In this document: positions 39,390 to 46,849 of the stretch, piece after piece
Layout: each line of letters begins with the position of its first letter
Position numbering within the stretch: the stretch's first letter is position 1
Origin: a virus
IMG/VR virus record: IMGVR_UViG_3300042905_005752
Span: 1-53,245 of that record
DNA length: 53,245 bases
Strand: one strand, 5' to 3'
The notes under the pieces: model-generated
Told to the model about the DNA's origin: nothing
Databases searched by the model: none
The model's input: the letters and a program-made list of their open reading frames with translations, nothing else
Position numbers and translations under genes: made by a program

Positions 39390-39551
39390 CTAAAACCAGC
39401 ATGAGCCCCCCTGGCGAAACTCAGCTTGAATCTGCTTGTAGGTGCAGCGTTTATTGTCCGCAGGACTAACCCATAGCAACCCTTCAGGAAGCTCCGTACA
39501 CTCGGAGAGAAGTTTGACTTCAATGTCTTTGATCTTAATGTCAGGAATCAT
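39390..39551 (-). CDS. Hypothetical protein (53 aa), perhaps 3' half of a split gene
   Basis: MIPDIKIKDIEVKLLSECTE runs to GGSCWF. Immediately upstream the frame at 39565-39744 ends in another phase. Shifting frame at the A7 run near 39588 would join them into one protein with a repeated IPDIK unit. See the partner entry. Confidence 0.5.
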   Translation of the reverse strand: MIPDIKIKDIEVKLLSECTELPEGLLWVSPADNKRCTYKQIQAEFRQGGSCWF

Positions 39552-39564
39552 CTTGGTTTTAATG

Positions 39565-39744
39565 TCAGGAATTGCTTTTTGGACAAGCTTTTTTTAAAGC
39601 CATGATGGCGGAAAGGGTGTTTCGAACTTCAGTCGGGGTTCTGCACCACCCTAAAGCATTGGAAACTTGTTTGCGGCGGGAGCATATCTCCTCGGCCCAA
39701 AATCTAAACAGTTCGGCATCTTTGTCATCGTTGGGGGCATCCAT
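39565..39744 (-). CDS. Hypothetical protein (59 aa), perhaps 5' half of a split gene
   Basis: MDAPNDDKDAELFRFWAEEI is followed by an aminoacyl-type helix and SAIMALKKAC. After the ALKK codons (A7 run) the +1 frame gives LVQKAIPDIKTKMIPDIKI, which continues into 39390-39551. One gene with a frameshift, programmed or due to a base error, is as likely as two genes. Confidence 0.5.
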   Translation of the reverse strand: MDAPNDDKDAELFRFWAEEICSRRKQVSNALGWCRTPTEVRNTLSAIMALKKACPKSNS

Positions 39745-39746
39745 AT

Positions 39747-40094
39747 TTAGTCTTTGTGTCCTGAATCTGCATTCCGCTCAAAACCCGAAGCAATAGATCT
39801 GATATAACTTTGAGTCTCCTCAGTCACACCGAGTTGGTTATCGGGGGATATTCTCGCAAGGATTGCCTTACCGATTTGTTGCCAAATAGTTAAGGGTTTC
39901 GGTGGCAAGGGTACCCATTGGCTGTGTCTAAAGCAAGCCCAATGCGAGCCCGATAGTGCTGGGTTATTGACCAAAGAACAAGAATCACTGCAAAGATTGC
40001 AAAAGCGGTATCGATCTTTGTTCTCTTGCGAGACGAAGTCACCAGGGGTGCTGTGGCCGCATGTAGAGCAGTTTTTGATTGGGAGTTCGCTCAT
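39747..40094 (-). CDS. Cys-rich zinc-binding-like protein (115 aa)
   Basis: CSTCGHSTPG, RFCNLCSDSCSL and WACFRH give about seven Cys/His ligands in the first 55 residues. The rest is helical. Function unknown. Confidence 0.7.
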   Translation of the reverse strand: MSELPIKNCSTCGHSTPGDFVSQENKDRYRFCNLCSDSCSLVNNPALSGSHWACFRHSQWVPLPPKPLTIWQQIGKAILARISPDNQLGVTEETQSYIRSIASGFERNADSGHKD

Positions 40095-40309
40095 TGTTCT
40101 TAGTGTGGGGAATCGAATGCGGGACTTTGATTGGCCCTGATGGTCTGTGGCGGGGTAAATTCTTAGCGCCTTAACTTAGCTACTATAGATTGTTTTCTCT
40201 GGGATTGCCGATGCGGTTATCTCTACTAAAAGGTTCGGTAATTACACCATCGGAAGGAAGGAGCACCTTACCGCATGGGTGACGAACCTTGTGCATCATC
40301 ACCGATAAG
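40095..40309. other. Intergenic region with element copy and possible short frame
   Basis: Contains a -10-like TATAGT near 40182 and one copy of the ATTACCGAACC element (about 40187-40252). A 37-codon minus frame (MHKVRHPCGKVL... to about 40183) translates the element and is probably not a gene. Confidence 0.45.
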
Positions 40310-40771
40310 TCAATAAAGGCCCAGAAGTTTACGATCTTCGAGGTCGAGTTTTGCAAGGGCAGCTTGCCGTTTACGGTGTTTTTCTTCTTCTTCAAGACGA
40401 GAGCGTCTAATGGACTCAATCACTGAGAAGGCATTATCGATATCGTATTCCAGATTAACGTAGTCAGAGTAAGAGTAGTCATCTTGAGATACCGTAAAAT
40501 TAAGGCTATTATCTGAGAGGCCGAAGTTTGAATTATGGATGGTAAGTTCGAATTTATTGGATTCCGGTTGTTTTAAGGTATAGTCAATAACCTCTTTATC
40601 AAGTTCTGAAAGCAAATTAAGGATAAGACGAGGTAAACCCTGGAAGTAGGCATCCATTTCCTTAACCATAACAGCTTCTGCAAGAGCTTTTTCTTCGGCT
40701 TCTTTTTCCAGACGTTGCTGCTTGCGGAGAGCTTTTTCTTCGTCGGATAGTGGTTGTTTGGGGCTTGGCAT
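40310..40771 (-). CDS. Charged helical protein (153 aa)
   Basis: The N-terminal 40 residues (EEKALRKQQRLEKEAEEKAL) form a likely coiled coil, the middle is beta-rich, and the end (KRQAALAKLDLEDRKLLGLY) resembles the tails of other proteins here that end ALGI or ALGL. Function unknown. Confidence 0.65.
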   Translation of the reverse strand: MPSPKQPLSDEEKALRKQQRLEKEAEEKALAEAVMVKEMDAYFQGLPRLILNLLSELDKEVIDYTLKQPESNKFELTIHNSNFGLSDNSLNFTVSQDDYSYSDYVNLEYDIDNAFSVIESIRRSRLEEEEKHRKRQAALAKLDLEDRKLLGLY

Positions 40772-40811
40772 GGTTTGCTTAGGGTTTGGGGGGCTGGAGG
40801 GTGTTGGTGCT

Positions 40812-40893
40812 ATTATAGTTTGTTTGCTTTCGGGTATGGGTGCGGATTCCCGTACTTTTAGGTTCGGTAATTACACCATCGGAAGCCGAAGTC
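40812..40893 (-). repeat. Intergenic element with ATTACCGAACC core (copy 3 of 4)
   Basis: Matches the element at 28899-28981 closely over GACTTCGG...CCGATGGTGTAATTACCGAACC...ACGGGAATCCGCACCC and ends in a consensus TATAAT at 40812-40817 upstream of the gene at 40310-40771. Confidence 0.65.
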
Positions 40894-41245
40894 AAAACCC
40901 TGGTAGGCCACAATCCTTAAGCCAACCCTCATACCAAACCCTGGCAGAACCTGTGATAACTTCCCGCACCATGTCAGTCAGGATCCACCCCTGGCTTGAA
41001 TGAAATGCCGTGTCCTTTAGTTGCACATACCGGTGACCTGCCCAGTAGTCTAGAAACGTCCGGTCTTCGTTAGGGAAGAGATCAAAAAGTAGCTGACTCA
41101 TGAGCGGGCGCTTCTCAATGCCTCGACTTATTTTGTCAAGCGTAACTTTGATGGCCCCTAGTTGGTCTTGAGTAAGGGTGTTTTTCGGGATTGCATCAAG
41201 GTTGACTTTTCCAGTGGAGGTCGTTGCTAGTGGATGATAAGGCAT
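40892..41245 (-). CDS. Hypothetical protein (117 aa)
   Basis: Starts MPYHPLATTSTGKVNLDAIP. Helical, ending VWYEGWLKDCGLPGF. Its stop abuts the intergenic element. Function unknown. Confidence 0.65.
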   Translation of the reverse strand: MPYHPLATTSTGKVNLDAIPKNTLTQDQLGAIKVTLDKISRGIEKRPLMSQLLFDLFPNEDRTFLDYWAGHRYVQLKDTAFHSSQGWILTDMVREVITGSARVWYEGWLKDCGLPGF

Positions 41246-41301
41246 TGGCTCGGGGGGGCATGGTCGAGGTGTTAGGGCTATTGTATGGTGTTTACTAATC
41301 G

Positions 41302-41362
41302 GGTGTGGTGCGGATTACCGTACAAAAAGGTTCGGCTATTACGCCATCGGAAGTCGAAGTCA
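41302..41362 (-). repeat. Intergenic element (copy 4 of 4)
   Basis: Diverged copy with GTAATAGCCGAACC as core and a TACAAT hexamer downstream near 41279. Confidence 0.55.
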
Positions 41363-41740
41363 ACGAATCCCAAGTGCGTCCCTTTGCTCAGGGGTCAACG
41401 CTTCCCTTGCTACCTCCATTGCAGCCCTTCTAGCTTCCGTCTTAACTTTTTCCGCTTCCTTTTGTTTTCGGTGGTTTTCACACCGCTTCTCATATTCCTC
41501 GTCGGTCTCCTCTCTTATTTTGTAGTACTTAGTCTCACACTTTGCGTACCCATGGCCGTAATCGTGATCAACCCATCTTTCGCTACTTAGGTGGGTGTAA
41601 CCCTCATCTAAAATACCCTGGAGATACGCAATCGCTCCTGAAATCCCCCCATCGAAAATATCAGTGGGGTCGTCAGTGTATTGCTCTTTTTTAGACTGCA
41701 TTTTGTAGTCAGTTACAGTTAGCCTTTTGAGTTTTGCCAT
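41360..41740 (-). CDS. Hypothetical protein, RxETDxEYxxR family
   Basis: 126 residues. A helix-beta domain (GAIAYLQGILDEGYTHL) is followed by REETDEEYEKRCE, a charged helix and the end LTPEQRDALGIR. It is a tandem paralogue of 41792-42151, sharing the SLQGxxDEG-like block and the QRDALGI ending. Start in the CAAAATG context. Confidence 0.75.
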   Translation of the reverse strand: MAKLKRLTVTDYKMQSKKEQYTDDPTDIFDGGISGAIAYLQGILDEGYTHLSSERWVDHDYGHGYAKCETKYYKIREETDEEYEKRCENHRKQKEAEKVKTEARRAAMEVAREALTPEQRDALGIR

Positions 41741-41791
41741 TTTGCCTTTGTTTTTGTTTTCAAAAGAATTCTAAAGGGATGCCCTAACAGA

Positions 41792-42151
41792 TTATTGACT
41801 AATACCCAAAGCATCTCTTTGCTCCTGGGATAGTCCCGCAATAGTCACCCTCCGTCTCTCCGCTTTTTCTTCCCTTTCTAATTCAACTTTCAGTCGTGCC
41901 TGAAATTCTGCGTCAGTTTCCTCTCTTTCTTTGAAATAGGAAAGATAAGCTGTACCGGGCCCCTCCCATCCAGAGATGTCTACGTCTAAGGTTGTAAAAC
42001 CTTCGTCTATGCGAGACTCGATATAGTCCGCAAGTTCCCTTAGGTTTCTAGGGAGGTACTCCAGGTCATCTTCAAGTTTTTCTTGTCTGTGGATGTTGTG
42101 GGCGAACGGCCCTAACTTGTATTCTTTAACTAGTTTCTTTGTTTTTTCCAT
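41792..42151 (-). CDS. Hypothetical protein, RxETDxEYxxR family
   Basis: 119 residues. ADYIESRIDEGFTTLDVDIS and REETDAEFQARLKVE align with the neighbour at 41360-41740, and both end EQRDALGI. A tandem duplication of unknown function. Confidence 0.75.
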   Translation of the reverse strand: MEKTKKLVKEYKLGPFAHNIHRQEKLEDDLEYLPRNLRELADYIESRIDEGFTTLDVDISGWEGPGTAYLSYFKEREETDAEFQARLKVELEREEKAERRRVTIAGLSQEQRDALGISQ

Positions 42152-42215
42152 TTTGATTCAGTGATTTGTTGTGTGGGGGGGGTCCTAATCCCTTAGTATT
42201 CCAGCCAATGTAAAG

Positions 42216-42289
42216 CACCCTGTACAGGACTCGAACCTGTGACCCTCTTTTTAGGAAAAAGATATTCTATCCATCTGAACTAACAGGGC
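42216..42289 (-). tRNA. tRNA-Arg(CCT)
   Basis: Acceptor GCCCTGT pairs with ACAGGGT, D stem GTTC/GAAT, anticodon stem TCTTT/AAAGA with loop TTCCTAA (CCT), and T arm ACAGG TTCGAGT CCTGT. Discriminator G. It has its own promoter at 42333-42361. Confidence 0.93.
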
Positions 42290-42332
42290 TTGATGGTGAG
42301 GACCTAGTGGGGGGTGTAAGATAACCCCAACC

Positions 42333-42361
42333 AGTATAACATACCCGACCAGCAAAGTCAA
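42333..42361 (-). promoter_or_regulatory. Promoter TTGACT-17-TATACT for tRNA-Arg
   Basis: The -35 box at 42356-42361 overlaps the stop of the membrane gene, with the -10 box at 42333-42338. Confidence 0.75.
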
Positions 42362-42540
42362 TGAGGCAATGACGCAACTTTAAGCAACCAAATGGAATGG
42401 ACGATGCCAAACACAAATGCCACGCCAATTAGTCCGCTAACCCAACCAACTCTCAACTCTTGCTGCCGTATTTTAGTGTCCACAATCTCGTTGGCGATAC
42501 GGGTGATTGCTTCTATGGTATCGGATTCTAGGTTTGTCAT
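42358..42540 (-). CDS. Small membrane protein (60 aa)
   Basis: Charged helix (MTNLESDTIEAITRIANEIV), then a membrane segment (GLIGVAFVFGIVHSIWLL) near the C-terminus. A tail-anchored layout. Function unknown. Confidence 0.65.
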   Translation of the reverse strand: MTNLESDTIEAITRIANEIVDTKIRQQELRVGWVSGLIGVAFVFGIVHSIWLLKVASLPH

Positions 42541-42551
42541 TGGTTGCGGGT

Positions 42552-42827
42552 TTAGCGGTTGGGGTTGGCAATTAGCATTTCATGATGGGACCATTTTGTG
42601 GGGGGCCTTTGAGCAGGGTTTGTTGGCGGGACGGGCACTGAAGACCCTGAGTGAATCATGTTTAAGGCATCCTGAACTTCGGGACCCCCAAAGCTCGGGT
42701 CAATCTCATGGTAGAAAACCATGTTGAGGTGATTGCGGATGACTTGGATTTGGCCCGGAGTGAGGGACTCAGGGTTCCCAAGTTCAAAGAGCCCTTGTAG
42801 CCAATAGCAAAAGTCGCGTGATGTCAT
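42552..42827 (-). CDS. FCYWLQG-family protein (91 aa)
   Basis: MTSRDFCYWLQGLFELGNPE, then LTPGQIQVIRNHLNMVF: the two blocks of a widespread small phage protein family. First of three tandem paralogues (with 42864-43271 and 43336-43713). Function unknown. Confidence 0.8.
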   Translation of the reverse strand: MTSRDFCYWLQGLFELGNPESLTPGQIQVIRNHLNMVFYHEIDPSFGGPEVQDALNMIHSGSSVPVPPTNPAQRPPTKWSHHEMLIANPNR

Positions 42828-42863
42828 TTTGGTTTCGGTGGTTGATGGTTGGGGATGTAGCAG

Positions 42864-43271
42864 TTAATTGGTAGCGATTATCGGGGAGTAACCACTGTTG
42901 TGAATAGTGCCGATGGATCCAATTTGCCCTGACATACCTGTGGGCCCCAGTGAGCTGCCTACTCTAACGATCCGCCATGTGGTTGTACCATCGGGTTGTC
43001 GCTGCTCGATCTGAATGGCTTGATCTGGGTCAAACCCGTGCTTGGCTATGAATGCCTGAAGAACCTCTTCGCGTTGAGATAGGATCGGGTTTACTATGTT
43101 TTGTAAACAGTTATGAAACACTTGTAGTTCCTTATTGTCTGGGCTCTGCCCCGGTACCTCATATGACCCGGCCACGGCGGCGATGACTTCAGCTTGGTCC
43201 GAATTGAGTTCGGTTCCAGTAACGCCCAGGATGTAGCCTTGCAGCCATGTTACGAAGTCAGTTTTGTTCAT
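42864..43271 (-). CDS. FCYWLQG-family protein (135 aa)
   Basis: DFVTWLQGYILGVTGTELNS then DQAEVIAAV matches the family start; a longer Gly/Gln-rich C-terminal part follows. The leader has two CCGGAATACAA repeats ending CAAAATG. Confidence 0.8.
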   Translation of the reverse strand: MNKTDFVTWLQGYILGVTGTELNSDQAEVIAAVAGSYEVPGQSPDNKELQVFHNCLQNIVNPILSQREEVLQAFIAKHGFDPDQAIQIEQRQPDGTTTWRIVRVGSSLGPTGMSGQIGSIGTIHNSGYSPIIATN

Positions 43272-43335
43272 TTTGGTTGTATTCCGGTTGTATTCCGGTT
43301 TCAGTTGAAGAGAATAGAGGGTGACCTCATGGCAG

Positions 43336-43713
43336 TTAGCAATTTATTGCCGGGGTCGGCCACCACCTACCGGGTCCCTCTGGAGGGTAGTAAGGGTCGG
43401 GCCAAGTGAGGGGCCAGGTTTGAGGGGTGGGCGGCCCATCGTAGACCCATTTATCGGCTTTTCGTTTTTCATACTCCTCTAGCATTTTGAAATACTTGTC
43501 AAGAAGGGGGTCTGGGTCCCCGGTAGCCGTATCAGCCTCAGATTCCTCCGTCAGGATAGCATGGCCGGAGTCGGAGTCAGGCTCAGGGTGGGTGAAAACC
43601 GTATCGAGCTTTGCTTTTAGGGTAGTTAGTTGCCCCGGATTTAGGCTGGTACCGCAACCTTCGAGGAAGCCTTGTAGCCAAATGCAGAATGTTGCTGGTG
43701 TTTGTGTGGTCAT
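43336..43713 (-). CDS. FCYWLQG-family protein (125 aa)
   Basis: FCIWLQGFLEGCGTSLNPGQ then LTTLKAKLDTVF, followed by an acidic linker and a Pro/Tyr/Trp-rich end. Third tandem paralogue. Confidence 0.8.
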   Translation of the reverse strand: MTTQTPATFCIWLQGFLEGCGTSLNPGQLTTLKAKLDTVFTHPEPDSDSGHAILTEESEADTATGDPDPLLDKYFKMLEEYEKRKADKWVYDGPPTPQTWPLTWPDPYYPPEGPGRWWPTPAINC

Positions 43714-44312
43714 TGTGTTGTGATGTCCGGGAATTTAAAGACGTTTTTAGAATCCATACGGATGGATTTCAGAAATTTACAATGCTTTACATATTCAATA
43801 TCGAAGCCAGTTGCGTAAGCATCAATATCATTTTGATCGGCCACAAGGAGCCAACCTTCCGGGTTTATAATCCCCTTTCGTAGAGCAGCTAACCTCCACC
43901 ATAGGGATGGGTGTTTTGCCATGAAAATTGCCCAATGGTATTTAATGAAGTATTTACCTTCTTCGAGACTAATTTTTTCAACTCTGCCAAAACCGCCAAC
44001 TGTTTTGCTACGGTCACCGACCGTAATAGAAAATGTATTTTGTGGTTCTCCGTGGGGAATGTTGTTAGGGGTCAAAAAGCCAACTCCGAAGCAAGGGTTT
44101 TTAAAGTCCATAGGGCAACCTTCTGTAGTTGAAGCTAAAACATAGTCATCAATTTCTGGTATGGTTGTGCCTACGGGGTGTTCGTGATTCCAACTTACAG
44201 TTATCTTTTTGGCTTGATCCAGAGTTAATTTACCCTTTTCGACCATGCCCACTAGCTCTTTTGGGAGTGAGTCAACCGAAGATTGGGCAATGTTGGTTAT
44301 TAGTGTGGCCAT
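43710..44312 (-). CDS. Hypothetical protein (200 aa)
   Basis: From MATLITNIAQSSVDSLPKEL. The block DDYVLASTTEG...FKNPCFGVGFL and SLWWRLAALRKGI correspond to GDYVLATKWSD and SLWWHLDCIRGV in 44498-44947, so the two are paralogues. Overlaps the next gene as ATGA. Function unknown. Confidence 0.7.
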   Translation of the reverse strand: MATLITNIAQSSVDSLPKELVGMVEKGKLTLDQAKKITVSWNHEHPVGTTIPEIDDYVLASTTEGCPMDFKNPCFGVGFLTPNNIPHGEPQNTFSITVGDRSKTVGGFGRVEKISLEEGKYFIKYHWAIFMAKHPSLWWRLAALRKGIINPEGWLLVADQNDIDAYATGFDIEYVKHCKFLKSIRMDSKNVFKFPDITTQ

Positions 44313-44434
44313 TGGTCGGGATTTAGATCTAGGTCCGCAATTACTTTGCAGTTTTTGAAGCAATCTGGGTAGTTGGCCTGCAGGAACTCATACATTTTAG
44401 GACCGATGAGTAATGGTCTTCGTTCCCTGGGCAT
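44300..44434 (-). CDS. Small protein (44 aa or longer), start unclear
   Basis: MPRERRPLLIGPKMYEFLQA reads to a TAA at 44300. The same frame is open and protein-like upstream (IKDLEKLKEDTLRHAL) to about 44490, but that part has no ATG, GTG or TTG. A mutated start codon, a rare start or loss of the 5' end could explain it. Confidence 0.5.
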   Translation of the reverse strand: MPRERRPLLIGPKMYEFLQANYPDCFKNCKVIADLDLNPDQWPH

Positions 44435-44497
44435 TAATGCGTGTCTTAGGGTGTCCTCTTTAAGTTTCTCAAGGTCTTTGATAGTTCTTACTCATTG

Positions 44498-44947
44498 TCA
44501 ATCATTGTCAGACCCACTGTCATCCCTGTCGCCATGGTCACAGGGGTCATATGGATCGGCCACGCCTCTAATACAATCAAGGTGCCACCAGAGGGATCTC
44601 CCTGGTTTATCACCAATTTCAGGAATTAGCGCCACTAAGGCTTTACCTTCTTTAGCCGTAATGGCTCCAACCCTCCTAAAACCGTTTCCCCTAACTAGGT
44701 TATCATTTTCATCAACTATGAGATGTCGTAGCCCTCCATTGTAGGATTCTTTATAAAAACCCACATAAAAGTGATCACGAGGGTCACCATCGCTCCATTT
44801 AGTGGCTAGGACGTAATCCCCCTTTTGCAAAGGCGGCTGCTCTGCGACTAAAACCCGGATGGGATATCTCGGCAATTGCTGCCTTACGGCATTCTTACCA
44901 TCGAGGATTTCCTGGATTGTGGCGTCTTTTGGATGATCTTGATCCAT
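44498..44947 (-). CDS. Hypothetical protein (149 aa)
   Basis: Paralogue of 43710-44312 by the blocks GDYVLATKWSDGDPRDHFYV and SLWWHLDCIRGV. Acidic C-terminal tail (DHGDRDDSGSDND). Function unknown. Confidence 0.65.
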   Translation of the reverse strand: MDQDHPKDATIQEILDGKNAVRQQLPRYPIRVLVAEQPPLQKGDYVLATKWSDGDPRDHFYVGFYKESYNGGLRHLIVDENDNLVRGNGFRRVGAITAKEGKALVALIPEIGDKPGRSLWWHLDCIRGVADPYDPCDHGDRDDSGSDND

Positions 44948-44952
44948 TGTAA

Positions 44953-45351
44953 CTACCGCCCCATTCTTTCAGGATTTTCTGACCACGAGATGAGGTTTTC
45001 TAATTTTTCCACCTTTTCTTTAGCAGCCTTTAGTTTCTTTTCCGCATGTTTTAACTTTGTGGAAGAGTCTACAAGGTCTGAATACTCCTTAAACGTTATT
45101 GTCTTAAACCTTGGGTCACCCGGTTCAGTGGCAACTTTGATCGTAGGGTGACCATGCTCACCTTGGTAGTTCTCCCTAGTTCCCTCAAGGATGTAACGAG
45201 CTTCCTCAAGGTAGACATCCCAGGGGGCTTCCCCTTCAAGCGTATCAGGCGGGCCGTTAATGCGGTCAACGAGCATATTCTGATACGCCGCGATTGGGAT
45301 CGCTTGCTCAAGGGGCAGGAAGAGTTCGGGTGTATACTCAGGTGGTTTCAT
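44953..45351 (-). CDS. Hypothetical protein with C-terminal coiled coil (132 aa)
   Basis: From MKPPEYTPELFLPLEQAIPI. The C-terminal 40 residues (KLKHAEKKLKAAKEKVEKLE) form a coiled coil. A 40-bp near copy of its N-terminal coding sequence lies 70 bp upstream. Function unknown. Confidence 0.65.
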   Translation of the reverse strand: MKPPEYTPELFLPLEQAIPIAAYQNMLVDRINGPPDTLEGEAPWDVYLEEARYILEGTRENYQGEHGHPTIKVATEPGDPRFKTITFKEYSDLVDSSTKLKHAEKKLKAAKEKVEKLENLISWSENPERMGR

Positions 45352-45411
45352 AGTGTTTGAGGGGTACTTAAAGGATCGCTTGCTTAAGGGGCTGGATGAC
45401 TTCGGGTATAA
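45297..45411 (-). repeat. Imperfect 40-bp direct repeat spanning a gene start
   Basis: Minus-strand copies at about 45297-45337 (inside the gene at 44953-45351) and 45371-45411 (upstream of it) share TATACCCGAA..., CCAGCCCCTTAAGCAAGCGATCC-type sequence. Translated, they read YTPELFLPLEQAI and FIPEVIQPLKQAI, so both were coding: a remnant of a tandem gene duplication. Confidence 0.65.
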
Positions 45412-45412
45412 A

Positions 45413-45664
45413 TTACCGGTGAGCAACAACAACGTAGTCTTTCATATGCGATTGAGGGATCTCTTTTGTAGCGCCGTTGGCGTAAAACATGCGCTCTGCA
45501 ACGAACCAACTACCAGTGTACATTCGCGGACTTGAACGGTAAATGTGGTACAAGTTCCCGTCTCGCAGATTGCGAAAGATTGTCTCGGTACGATCACCAG
45601 ACTTTCGATCTAATTCGAAACCGAATCCTTGTTCAACCAATTGCTTGAGGGTGACTTTTGACAT
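45413..45664 (-). CDS. Hypothetical protein (83 aa)
   Basis: Starts MSKVTLKQLVEQGFGFELDR. Mixed alpha/beta, basic. The start follows AAAAAAAATG. Function unknown. Confidence 0.65.
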   Translation of the reverse strand: MSKVTLKQLVEQGFGFELDRKSGDRTETIFRNLRDGNLYHIYRSSPRMYTGSWFVAERMFYANGATKEIPQSHMKDYVVVAHR

Positions 45665-45690
45665 TTTTTTTTCATTGGGGGTTGGAAAGG

Positions 45691-46422
45691 TTACAATGAT
45701 CCTGTCACGACTGCTAGAATGTCTTCTTCACAGTCAAATGGGCACTTGCCGTCAGCATAAACGGAAATACGATTGTAACCGTAACCTTTGTAATCATTTC
45801 TATAAGAAATTTGCCATAAGCCATCACCCCAGCTTATCTCGTGAACGGTAATAATCCTGTTGTCTCGAAGAATTAGGCGGTCCCCTGGCTTGACGATGTG
45901 GCCGTCAATGGTTACGGGGGTGTCTGAGGTAGTCTTTTTATGCGTGTTTGCCGATGTCTTTGTCGGGATTTCGGTTTGAATCAATGCTACAACACGACGA
46001 AGCAAAGCAACTTGCTCAGAGCTGAGGCCTGTATCCCCGTCACCTAAGGCGGTTGGCAGGATTTGGTTAAGTAATGCCGCTCCTTCTCGTTTCAAGGCCA
46101 GCTGAGGATTGAGAACCCAGCCCGGTGTATGCAACCAGGCATTGCCGCTCCCAGCGACGAGTTCCCAACCCTGCAAATACCACCATACTGAGCCGTCGCT
46201 TCTTGAGTGCAAACTCTGAACGTAACCACCTTTGTCTGCGTCTTCTGCGGTCGGCGGCCTATGACTGATGCCATTGGTCGGCATTTGGTGCCGCATCGCC
46301 TCGAAGGCTTGGGTAGCGCCCCATCGGGCAAAGAATTTGTAGTTGGTTTCGTTAGAATGCCACAATCCGCGCTCTTCTATCAAATCTTTCGGCGGTACGA
46401 TGCTGTTGAGATCAAATGCCAT
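45691..46422 (-). CDS. Hypothetical protein (243 aa)
   Basis: From MAFDLNSIVPPKDLIEERGL, start context AAAACAACCATGG. The first 120 residues contain several Trp-rich strands (VWWYLQGWELV), a helical linker follows (EQVALLRRVVALIQ), and the end has a small beta domain (IVKPGDRLILRDNRIITV). Function unknown. Confidence 0.7.
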   Translation of the reverse strand: MAFDLNSIVPPKDLIEERGLWHSNETNYKFFARWGATQAFEAMRHQMPTNGISHRPPTAEDADKGGYVQSLHSRSDGSVWWYLQGWELVAGSGNAWLHTPGWVLNPQLALKREGAALLNQILPTALGDGDTGLSSEQVALLRRVVALIQTEIPTKTSANTHKKTTSDTPVTIDGHIVKPGDRLILRDNRIITVHEISWGDGLWQISYRNDYKGYGYNRISVYADGKCPFDCEEDILAVVTGSL

Positions 46423-46708
46423 GGTTGTTTTTATATGGGCGAGGAATGGTAACAAGGTAACTATACTGCTTTTGCTCCGCAGAAACAAGTCGGGGAACCG
46501 AACCGGGTGCGACGGTTAACCGTCTCCCTATATCTGAAAACTTTTTCTTCACTTTGGTCTCACCCTTTGAGAAGTGCTTTAACCATAAACCCAATGTAGG
46601 TTCCCCTAGGTGGAAGTTCCAAGCTGGAGTTTCATCGTTACAGGCTTTGGACTTGGTAAACTTCCAGTCGTGGGCTTTCCCCTCAACGACGGTAAAAAAC
46701 TTTCCCAT
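46412..46708 (-). CDS. Hypothetical protein reading into a promoter cassette
   Basis: MGKFFTVVEGKAHDWKFTKS to about residue 62 looks like protein. The last 36 residues are translation of the hairpin, the promoter and the next gene's leader. The original stop may have been lost, or the gene may be a decayed relative. Confidence 0.5.
   Translation of the reverse strand: MGKFFTVVEGKAHDWKFTKSKACNDETPAWNFHLGEPTLGLWLKHFSKGETKVKKKFSDIGRRLTVAPGSVPRLVSAEQKQYSYLVTIPRPYKNNHGI
46460..46488 (-). promoter_or_regulatory. Promoter TTGTTT-17-TATAGT
   Basis: The -35 box is at 46483-46488 and the -10 box at 46460-46465, preceded by a GACGGTTAACCGTC hairpin; drives the gene at 45691-46422. Confidence 0.7.
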
Positions 46709-46768
46709 TTTCAGATTGAGTGTGATCAGTTGTTTGTTACGGTTAGTGTAGCACGATTTTAGTCAAAA

Positions 46769-46841
46769 TGGGCTCAAAGGGGGTCGAACCCTCAACATGC
46801 AGAGTAAGACCCGGTTACTCTTCCAATTGAGTTATGAGCCC
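46769..46841 (-). tRNA. tRNA, probably Lys(CTT), weak anticodon stem
   Basis: Acceptor GGGCTCA/TGAGCCC is perfect, D stem ACTC/GAGT and T arm GAGGG TTCGACC CCCTT fit. The anticodon loop in register is GTCTTAC (CTT), but the stem has two mismatches; a TAC (Val) register is worse. Discriminator A. Confidence 0.75.
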
Positions 46842-46849
46842 ATGTAAAT

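Noticed and set aside
40183-40293. 37-codon frame ending in the intergenic element
   Set aside because: It mostly translates the repeated element, which also occurs at other places with other frames.
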